DNA of 64,000 nucleotides from Distichodus sexfasciatus (Eukaryota; Chordata; Actinopteri; Characiformes; Distichodontidae): NCBI GenBank assembly GCA_032718565.1, contig JAVGVS010000283.1:213791-277790 (forward strand), written 5' to 3'. Shown piece after piece: positions 1-11,512 of the stretch (positions within the stretch are counted from its first letter, which is position 1; the number at the start of each line of letters is the position of its first letter). The notes below the pieces were generated by a model, which saw nothing but the letters and a program-made list of their open reading frames with translations, made no database searches and had not been told where the DNA came from. Both the position numbers and the translations under genes were made by a program.

Positions 1-1906
1 TTGTGTGTGCTTGTGATGATTTAAATTTCATTTTGCTTTAAGGTTTATGAAGAGAAGTACAACAGAAATAGTTCGAATAGAGCTGCTGAACAGATGTTCT
101 GTTGATGCAGCCTGGTCGAGAAGTGCTACCATAGCGCCAAACTACAGCAGTCTGTTGATTCGTGCTCCCCTGTCGAAAAATGCTACCTTATGGGTTTCCA
201 TTTCCATTTGTTATAACGGTATAACTTTTATTCAACTTTAACCTTAATCCAACATCTCACAGTATTATGACATGTTAGTTAATGTTTTCTAATAACAAAG
301 GGATACGAGCAGTGATTGATAGAATATTTCGACAGAACGCAGGCGTTAATGACCACTACTCCCCCATCACAGTGTGAACATCAACATGTCAGCTCAACAT
401 ATGTAGGATTATTTTTGTTGTAACAGCAGGTTTTATTAGTTTATTATAGCTAAAAAGTGAGAAAATTTAATAGATGGAAGTCGATTTATTATGAAGACTG
501 TCTCAGCATTGTTGCAAGTTCTCTGACAGTTCTTTAATTATAATTTGATACGTCCTTTGTTCTACTTGTTTGCATGTTTCATTACTTTTATACTTGAAGA
601 TAGCGGCACTTGTTCCTCTCACAGACTGCTCTTTCTGTGTAATGCGTATGTACATATATACATTTCTCTAAACATCCCAGCAGAATGTCCTCAGAACATA
701 AACAACCCTACGCAGTTATATTGGGAGAGGATCATTAGGGGACGTCCCAGAATTAAAGTCAGGACTAGAAGAAGTACCAAAAAACAACAAATTCCACTCC
801 ATCTGTAGGGGATTTCAGTAAATAGTTTTAGAACATATTTCCAATCCCTCAAATTCCTATAAAAATTATGAGAGCCAGATTGTGGGCCAAATCACTATTG
901 TGTTTGCACGCAGAGAAATAAAATGTTTTTTAGACTACAGAGAGTAAAGTCAACTAGAAAGTGAACGTTGCTAATACTGATAATACGTAGTGCAATTACT
1001 CATGTACTCAAATGCCACGCTGTGTGTGTTCATGTGTGTTTTAGTGAGGCTTAGTGTGTAGTTGCAGGGGGGTGTGTGTGTAATGATAGGGCTATGCTCC
1101 CTTATCTAGACATTACATGCAGGGTTAATCCTACGCCCCAGCAGACCCTATAGGTCAAAAACACACACGCTTACTGACACACACATGCAAACACACGATA
1201 ATTTAGTTTTATTCCACATATTAGAGGCCCAGAATCCACTGGAGTAGCTAAACTCCTTCTTGTTTAAAGCGTGCTATTTTTAGAACATTGTGAATAAATT
1301 TAAGATTTGACATATTAAGGACAGATGGGAGTGGGGACATTTTCTGGAGAGTTCTGTGGGTGTAACTGTGACATTTCAAAGAGGTAAGGCTGCTACAGTG
1401 TTAATGTTAACAGTGCTCTGATTTTACTCATATGTGGCTAATATTAAATGAGTTTTAATGTGAGTGGTGACAGACGAGTTACCTTTAACCTTTATTCAAC
1501 ATTAACCACATTAACTTAGTTTTCCTCATAAGATTAACAGCTGTCATTGGCAGTGGTACTGCAAAGTCAAAAATAGCCATTCTCTTCATCACAAATTCAC
1601 ACGCACCATGACTCTGCAATGTGTGTGTGTGTGTGTGTGGGGTTGGGTGTGAGTGTGTTATTCACACGCGGATGTGTAACTGTCAAAACCTGATGATTGC
1701 CACCCTTCAAAACGACGGAGGCGGCAGTGTGGCGGGGAACAGAGACAGCAAGAGAGAAAGTAAGACCGTGGTTAACCCTTCTCTCTTTCTGCTATCTCAG
1801 AAGCTCAGCGCTTTAAGGGGTTTGCCACAGGAAGAGGAGAGGGATAGATGGAGAGGAGTGTGAATGAGCTGTGTTTCTTGTGAGGGGCGAGAGGAAGACG
1901 GGAGTC
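1..1906. other. Gene-free left flank with likely susd1 promoter and 5'UTR
   Basis: No open frame here has splice sites or a recognisable protein family. A (TG)n run lies at about 1620-1640, and a looser CA/TG-rich stretch lies near 1020-1195. Near the left edge, two similar 18-19 base segments lie about 60 bases apart (around 114-132 and 169-187, both ending in GCTACC), which suggests an old repeat. The last few hundred bases must contain the susd1 transcription start, but I see no clear TATA box. Confidence 0.5.
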
Positions 1907-2043
1907 ATGTGGGCGACGGCCGTGGCGAAAACCACCCTGACTTTCGGCTTGCTTGTAGCAGCCTTTTTCCTGTTTCCAGGTAAGGTAAACCACACAGATT
2001 CTGCTTTCTGCTTTTCCTTTCCCTCTATCCATCCCTCCTTTCA

Positions 2044-2079
<36 letters not shown>

Positions 2080-5000
2080 CGCAGCAACTGATGGAGTACA
2101 GATGGACGTATGCGCCTCCTGCCACCCGAACGCAACGTGTGAAGTTAAGACCGACGGTTCAGGAGGAAAAGTGTGCAACTGCATGTATGGCTTCGTGGGC
2201 AACGGGAGAACTCACTGCCAAGGTCTTCACTTGATCTTTTTCTTAGGCAGTATGCACATGGTGTTAGTGAAAATTAGTTATTGCTTGACTTCAAAAGGGA
2301 ATTTTTATTAAAATATTTAACTCAATGCTAGTTTCTTTAATTCCTGGAAAAGATAAGCAGAGTTTGTGATAAATCGAGGCAAAGTTTAGAATTTTAAATG
2401 GGGGTGTAACAATACATCGAATCAGTGATTAATGAGCTCATAACATCGATCTAAAACTAAAACATCAATCGGACATCATCCATGTTGTAACGTTACTTCA
2501 ACTTGAACAGGAGGTATGTTTTTTTTATTAAAAGAGACAAATTGTTTTTGATGTTAGCAATAAAAATGTCAAATGATATTTTGGATTTTTGTAATTTGAC
2601 ATTAATGGAAATGATCGGTATGTGATATTGTCTCATATCAATCGCAAGTTCCTGAATCGAATGAAACTCCTGTCAGAGCAGACTTTGTTAGAATGTAACT
2701 TTATATACTCTGAGCGCACTTTATGAAGAATACTTGTTGGTTTCATTTACCGTTGTCATTCTTATCTTTTTAGACAAGGACGAGTGTCAGCTGGGCAGAA
2801 TCTGTGGCAACCACACTGTCTGCCACAACACCTACGGCAGCTACTACTGCACCTGCCTGTCAGGCTACAGTCCGTCCAACAACATGGCCGTCTTCATCCC
2901 TAATGATGGCACCTACTGCCATGGTGAGCTGGGACTAGCCTGTCATTTTCATCCTTGCTGTAATGGATTTAAACTCTCAACGTTTCACATAAATAAATCC
3001 AGTTTCACTGCTGAAATCACTTTTTAAAAAAAAGTGATTTATTGTACAACACATTTTCAGATGATTTGGGCATCTTTATGAATGATGAATTTAATGCAAA
3101 TATCTAAAAATAGACAAAACGTTGGCGTGATAATGGTAAGTGAACAAATCGTGAGACCAGTGAAGGTTCACACCTCTACTGTACTGCTTTCTGTCCTTAA
3201 GAGAAGTCTGTAGGTGTTTTATTTGGAAGGATGTTTTATTATCTTGGTGTGTGTGTATGTAGTTGGGAGTGTATGTGATAGCCGCCAAGCCACTGGGGTA
3301 GAAAACAACAGAAAGTGAGTGGTGAAAAAGGCAAATGAATGAACAAATTAGGGAGGGACGCTTCCTGTATGACTTTGTGGTTTGGCAACCACTGTGTTTT
3401 CTTCCTGCAGATGTAGATGAGTGTTTGGTGGAGGGCATCTGTGGTGAGGGCGGGCTCTGCCAGAACAGTGAAGGGGAGTTTTCCTGCTCCTGCCGGGTCG
3501 GCTACTCTGTGCAGAATGGGACAGAGCCATTTCAGCCTCCTCAGGACCCAGCCTACTGCAAGGGTGACTGTATATGATCATTTACATGTGATTAAAATCT
3601 GTACAATAATATGAAATGTTATACAACATGATGACAGTGTGCAACTGCGTTGTGTAATGTGTTGTTTCACAAAGGCAGGACATGTGATGGCCAGAGTTTG
3701 CTAATTATTTCCTGGTTAAGAAATCTCACGGCCAGAAGTTACTTCTAAGGCAGATTTAACTTTGGATTGATGCTGTGGGCTCATGGAACGATAAAACAAC
3801 GTATCATCATAGGTTGATGTATCTTTACACCCCTGCTAAAGACCTCCGTGTTTGTGTGTGTGCAGAGGTGGATTGTGGTCCGCCTCCCGCCGCTCACCAC
3901 GCCATCCAGCTCACTCCAAGCGTCACTCGTTATGGAAGCGAGGTCCATTTCGGCTGCATGTTCGGCTTCCTCTGGAGGGGCGGCGACAACACCTCCGTCT
4001 GCGGGCCTGATGGACGCTGGACCGGTCCCAGCATGCACTGTGAAGGTATTTCCCACGGCAGTGCAGCTACCTGCTAACCAACAAAGGCTAGTTCCAACAC
4101 ATTAATTAGCTTGCTAGTTATGTTGGAGGATTTATTACACTATAATATAAACTCCTCAGGTCAGTGGTTCTTGTTGCTTGCTCATGACTGACATTAACAG
4201 CGTGTGACGGCTAACCGTGTGCTGTGTCTAACCGCCGGGCGCTTCCTCTCGAGCAGCAGTGGATTGTGGGCGGCCACCGTCATTCCCACACTCCAAACAA
4301 CTATGGAGCGGCCAAGCTGGCCTCGGCGCTGAGGCGTTCTATGCGTGTGACTCGGGGTTTTATAACGCCGGCGTTCACAACTCATCTGTGTGTTTGGCTG
4401 TGGGGAGCTGGAGCCCCACCAAAGTCCTGTGTCGAGGTACAAGCTTACACTCAGAAAATACTCATACTCAGAAACACCTGTTACAAACACCAGTCTTTGT
4501 ACGTAGAGGGAAGATTACTATTATTAAAACTAGTATACTAGTAAGTGTAGTAGTGCCATGTGTTACCTTCCTCCATAAACAAATGTTCTTAAGACTTATT
4601 AATAGGGAGTTGCCAGTGCCTGGTTAAATAGATTTCATGAAAATAAAGAGGAAATGTGAGGAAAACAGTAGCTAAATTGATAGACTTGCTAACTTGAGTT
4701 AGCTACTGCCCAACAATCATTTTTTGACAGGTCAAAAAATGTGTAAATAAATATGCAAACACTTTATTTTTCTAAAATTAGCATTAGCTAGCCACAATTA
4801 GCATTAGCTAGCCCGAATGAGTGTTAGCTAGCCACAATTAGCATTCGCTGACAGGAATTATTATGAACTACTGTAGTTGCTAGTAGAAATCTGTAAATCA
4901 ACAGGAAACTCTTACTTTGCAAAAAATCGGCATTAGCAAGCCGGGAATTTGTGTTAGCTGGAGGGGATTAACCAGAGAGATTTTGCGTTAAAAACAAGCA

Positions 5001-8000
5001 CAATAAATAGGTAAGTTCTTACTTTTCGAAAAAAAAAAGCATCAGCAAGCCAGAATTTGCGTTAGCTGATGGGAATTATCATTAGCCAGCAGGGATTAGC
5101 TAATTTCTAGAGATTTGCTTTAGCTAGCTGGAATTAGCATTAGCTAGCAAGAATTAACATTTCATATACGTATATATACCTGTCATGCAACATGTTAATC
5201 CTGCACATTATCTCATTTAAATGTCAGCAGAATCAGACTCTTGTATGACTCTTTCTCTGTACATACTTTGTGTTTTTGTGTCAGAAATACAGTGTGTCAG
5301 CCCGCCTCCTCTCCCCAATGCCGTTCTCATATGGAGCGGCAGCACTAAGATCGGAACTAAAGTACTGTACGAGTGTAAAAGCGGTTATCGCACAGGGGGA
5401 GTGGGGAACTGGTCCGAGTGTAACTCTTACGGAGAGTGGAGCAGGACCGATATGACATGTCAAGGTGCACGTTTTACATCGACACTTTAAACTCCAGCTG
5501 TTTTATTGGGAACACAGGTTACATTGTTCATGTACTTTCAGAAACAGATTTTATATCGCCCCCCCTGTGGCCTTCCACAGCTAGAACAGAAGTCCAGAAC
5601 ACATTAAACATAAGAAAATCACCCGTATTTGAGCATATTAGAAATAAATCAAGCATATTGTCTAATTTAATTGTCAATTTTAGTTTTAGTCTCTGTGACC
5701 ATGTTTAGACTCTGTAAGTGGTCAACTGGTAAGCACTATTGAAAAATGACATTAATGCACATTAATTGAGGGCCGGCGAGAACACTTTCAGCTACTTCAC
5801 CTTTTATAAAGTACTTTAAAACTAAATGATACTTGGGTTTGATTAAAGATTGGGGTGATAAGTCATATTCAGTCTCTCATTGGTTTTGACTGGTTTGTTT
5901 CCTAGAGTACAAGACTTATTTGTCTGGTTTAGATTCACACCGATGACAACTGCGGGATGATAAAATAGACTGTCCAACCAGCAGATCTTTTGTATTGAAA
6001 GTCAGTTTACAGATGCTGTTCATGGAATTTACAAGTCAGATCCTGAGCAGGGTTGAAGAGTGACACATCTGTGTCTGGTTGTATTTTTGATACAATTGTT
6101 CTTCTTTCTTAAATTGGGGCAGACTATAGGGTATGTGTTCCCAATAAAATGGCTGTGATATTGAAGACATCTAGAAATCTTTGTCACTTGGCACTGTCTC
6201 ACTTTGTCTGACCTAAATATCTGTCCCCCTTTTCCACACACACACACACACACTTCTCCCTCCAGAGATCCGATGTGATCAGCCCCCAACGCTGCCTCAC
6301 AGTGATCGTGTTTGGAACGGCAGCGTGCGCTTTAACAGCACTGTCATTTATTACTGTAAGGAGGGATTTTACGCAGTGTCGGGAAGAAATAAATCTGTTT
6401 GCACCCAGAACGGTTCCTGGACCAAAGCTGATCTTTTATGCAGAGGTAACATACCTGGCGAGCCACTTTTCTTCCAGAACATCTTTGTGATAATCTTTTA
6501 TACTGTAAAGGCAGAAATCTACTTGCTGTGAACTACATGTCTGTACACTCTTAACATTGGCGCTTATACACTGGCCTCCATACCTGCAGTGTTCACTGCT
6601 TTCCACCAGGGGTCAGTGTCGACTGACAATTATTTAGATTTATTGTTGATGTCATCAACGAAGCCAATCAGAGTATTCCAAAACAGAGCAATATGAAACG
6701 ACCAAGGCGTTACTTTTAATGTTTGAAACACCACCAAAAAAGGAGAAAAGAAAAATACCTTCCGACCGCTTAACAAATCGCCTCGGCAAAACAGAGAATT
6801 CATTTAGAGTATTTCTGAATGTCTGCTAAAGTGCTAAGTCGAGTCGTCCTCATATTGAACATAATTTGACAGCATGGTGCTGCATCTCCGTATACCTTGT
6901 GATAAAATCTGAGGACGTGTGCATAAAGTGGCACAAAGCATGCAGGATCCGCATGGCAGCTGTACGGACATTACGTAGTTAACAGCAAGTATATTTCTGT
7001 CCCGAAAGCTTTGGAAACTTGTAACCGCATGAATGTGTGTTCTTTTGTGTTTGTGTGTTTAGAGGTGGAGTGCGGCTCACCCCCTTCATTCCCTCATGCA
7101 GTTATGATATGGAATGGACTGAAGAAAGTTGGCACAGAGGTGTATCACATGTGTGACGATGGGTTTTATAACGCTGGAAGTGAGGATAAGTCTGTATGTA
7201 ACATCCGGGGAAGCTGGAGTCTGCCTCACTTTTTGTGTCAAGGTATTACAGCAAATGTATTTTAAATAATGTTAGTGCCAGAAATTTATGACAGCGCAAC
7301 CGTCAGTACTTATTACATTTCGTCTAGAGTGGGAAATAAAGTTTTTACTAAATTGGACGCTGAGGAGGCTGAGGAAAATGGTGGAAACTAATATGCCCTG
7401 GTAAAAATCCATAATGATGAGCAGTTGGGAGTGTAACAGCTAGGGTTAATGATGGGTCAAATGCGGAGGTCACATTTGATTGTGGTGCAGTTTGAACTCC
7501 CTTCAAAGACAAATGACTCCCGAAAAAGTTTAAAAAAAAACACCACTTCAGTTTACGGACTAAATTCAGGACTGTGCAATTTCAGAGAAGTTTCAAGTTG
7601 TTTATTGACAGATGGGTAAAATGTAGAGGTTAGATTTTGTTGTGGTGGACTGTGTGCTGTGGTGTGTTCACAATAACAAATAATCACTCACTTAGGAGAG
7701 AGAAACTCAGATATTCTCAGAAACTGCGTAGTCATACTGTAGATTTAGTACAAGGAGGGGATAACATTTCTATAAATAAATAATATCTATAATAATAAAC
7801 TCTCACATTGTAACGGCACACATTTGTGTGAAAAAAGTCATGGTTTCTGAGATCTAAAATGCAAAGTTTCACTCTCAAATTTATGACAAATAAATACACA
7901 ACTTAAAATAAGAATATCTGACTCCAATTTAGTAAAAAGTTATTTCCATTTCAGACAAAATGTAATGACTAATGTCTGTATTTGCCAATATTGCGCTGGA

Positions 8001-11000
8001 TTAATCGTTATTTAGTGCATTCAGTACTTACATAGTACTGACGTACAAACTTTAAAGTAAAATGTACTCGAGTACTCAAGTAGTAAAAAAAGTACTCAAG
8101 TATTATGCATAACTGTAATAGGTCATATTTTCCTTAATGTTGAATATTCCAGTTATACCACTTTCTCAAATGCTATACACCACTGCAGAATCGTACCTCC
8201 AGGATAAATCTGAATAAGAGCGTAATGCTGTCAATGTAAATGTCATAACCAATAGTTGCTTAAGTGAAGGAAGTATGTTAACATTTCTTATTGATCAAAT
8301 CCTTTTTTAAAATGTGTATGATGATCTCTATCTGTGTCTAATGTGTGTGCATGTGTGTTTAGAGGTAGACTGTGGCCGTCCCCCTTCCCTCAGTCACGCT
8401 ACGCTGTACTGGAACGGCACCTCCAGGTTTGGCTCCACGGCTCGGTACGAGTGTAAAGCCGGATTTCGGAGTGTTAGGGAAGGGAGTGAGTCTGTGTGTG
8501 GCTCCAGCAGCCAGTGGAGTCCGGTTCTGCTGCAGTGTGAAGGTACAGTCTTCATGCCAAACAGATCTAGTGGGGCAAACTTTAGTATAGTATATTAGAA
8601 CAGTATATTATATTTGAAAAAGGGTTTTCTCGTCCAGAAATCAACATGTTATTTCTCTAAGGTTTTGAGTCGATATGCAGAATATTTGATAAAGTTAAAG
8701 TATTTCAAAACTGCCAGATATTAGCAAAACAGTGCCGTCCACAAGCGTGAATGATTCCTTTGGGAATTAGGGGTATAAATCCCAGGTTTAATCACGACAT
8801 GATGCTACATCGATTTAACGGACAAGTCAGTGTCTTCTGATATCACAAAGTCAGACTTAAAACGATTTCGATTAGATTCAGTTCAGGAGCCAGCGATCGA
8901 TATGAGACAGTGTCATTTGCTGATGATTCTCTTTCAGTATAAAGTGTCTTGACTGATGTTTTCATTGTGGAAGCTATGGGCTTGTTGATCATTGACTCGA
9001 TATATCAGTGTAGATTGATGTATCGTTACACCCCTGATTAAGGAGGTAGTGCAGGAGGAAAGATAGAGCCAGACCCGGACCCACAGCCTAGAAAATTAAA
9101 CTTAAATACTCTTATCAACAGTGGATGTTTGTACTCACTGTGAAATTACGGTGGAAGTGCAGTGTGTATCTTCCCTGATTTGTAAGTAGCTACTAATTGA
9201 AACAAATGATTAATTTGATAATTGAAACTGTTGCATTAGAATACAGCGTGAAGTATGAAGCGTTGAAGAGTCTATGAATTCCCTTTACACTGTAAAAATG
9301 AATTGATCAGTTGGTCAAGTTAACACTTCTTTAATTTACTCATGAAAATGAAAATCTGAAGACACCTGATTAACTTATGAACACATTCACTCTTAAACAC
9401 AGCCTTGAAAAGTTATAAAAGTTAGTAGACGTTGAAAAGTAAATGAAGGAAGTGTGTTAACATGACTGTGATCAGATCATTGTAATATTTCAGACTGAGA
9501 AACGCCTGACATTTTTTAAATGCACATTAAAAAAATGTCCAAATAAATCTTGACACTGGTAATGCTAACGACTTGACGACTCCGCAGAGATCCGCTGCGG
9601 TACTCCGCCCTCGTCCCCCACAGCTAAACTCAGCTGGGACGGCTCAAGCGTACCGGGCAGCGTGGCGCGATACAGCTGCCCCAAGGGTCTTCTTCAGGAG
9701 GGGCAAAAAAACACCTCCACCTGCACAGACGACGGGACGTGGGAGCAGGTGTCTGTCTCCTGCAAAGGTAGATCACCTAGTACTTCAGCTCTTAACTGTT
9801 CTCTACGTTTTATCCAACGTTGTGTCAACTTTGTTTGATCCGATGAAGCATTTTTAAAACGGGAATGGCAGTTTAAACATCTTAACTTTAGAAGAACAAA
9901 CAACAGCTTTGATCAATGTCAGAATCTTTGTGTGAACTGAGAAACTAGTTTTAAGAAGAATTTCTTCTTATAAAGAGTTGGGGAACGTGTCTTAATCATC
10001 TTGATCAGCACTGAATAAGCAACAAGCAGCAAATGACCATCATAAACAATGTTTAAGTAAATGTTCTACCTCAAGCTCCTTTTCCTCCCTGTGAATAAAT
10101 TTTAATTTAACTGAGTTGAAACTCAACTGAGACCATCTCTTTTCATGTAGCACACGCTCTTCAGGAACTTCACCAGTAGGTGGCAACATTAATTTGTCTT
10201 TTTAGCATCACTCTTGAATAATGTGCCAACGTTTACATTGAAATGCTACTATGGGCTCCAAATCTCCACAGAGCAGAACGCCATTCGCCGCATTTGCTGA
10301 TTGCTGTGAACGTGATTGCTGTGATGTGATTGCTTTGTCATGTGTTGTTTTCCCCCTGAAAACTGAACAGTAAACTCAAGAGTGTAAACTCTTTTTTTTT
10401 CTGGTCAGCGTACTGTGGACCGACTCCACAGCTGCCCAACTCAGAGGTGCTGTGGGAGAACAGCACTGTGGTGGTCCACCGCTGTGTTAAAGGATACTAC
10501 AGCCGCTCAGGAAGTGAGGTGTCAGTGTGTGATGTCACAGGCAGTTGGCAGGTGGCCACTTTAAACTGTAGAGGTATGGGGCCATTTCATATAATCATCA
10601 TCATTATAAACGTTAAGGCTATTTTACTTTAGTTCAATAAGCAGAGACCTGTTAACACCCTTTTACCTTAAGCTGAGTTTTGCAAACCTTCAAATTTCAT
10701 TTGTTGCCAAAAGCAGTTAGTCAGACCAGTTTAATCTGATTCATAAAGACCCATTTTACTTGAAGTTGTGAAGATGTTTTAGGAGCAGCAATAACCATCA
10801 ACCACCACCTCAAATCTTTACTGATCTTTTCAGTTGAGGAATTTGTTTTTGGGCTGATGCTCTCTACGGTAATGTCTGGTTGATCACTTAACCTTTCTCT
10901 CGTTTTGTGTCGTACAGAAGTCAGGTTCAGTGTGTGGAATTTGGCGGTGTTTAACGAGAAATGTCTACGCTGGAGCACAGACGGCCACACAGAGCAGTTC

Positions 11001-11433
11001 CGAGTGAGTCTGAGAAATCCATAACACAACTGAACATGTTATGTTCACACATTTCACTCTGACAAAACCCTAAATACACAAAGAAGCAGTGAATTTGAAA
11101 ATATTTAAATCCTGAATCTTGAAATTTTAGTATTTAAACTAGTATTTAAAAGTAAAGTTTGTGTATGTCTTCCAAGTAGTGAGTATAGTAATATCAGAGC
11201 ACTAGTAGTATACTTGTATGTGCACTAATAGACTAAATTGGACACAAGTTGTGTGCTGAAATAAGCTGTGTGTAATAGTGTATTAACTACAGGGTGGTGG
11301 GGTCTAATAGTTAGGATACTCGCCTCTGGACCAAGAGGTTGTAGGTTTGAATCCTACCAGCACTACCATCATCGGGTCTCTGTGCAAGACCCTTAACCCC
11401 AAGTTATATACATATATATGTATATATATATGT

Positions 11434-11512
<79 letters not shown>

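Noticed and set aside
1871..1906. Earlier GTG-initiated extension of susd1
   Set aside because: It would place a charged stretch before the signal peptide. The ATG at 1907 opens a standard signal sequence.
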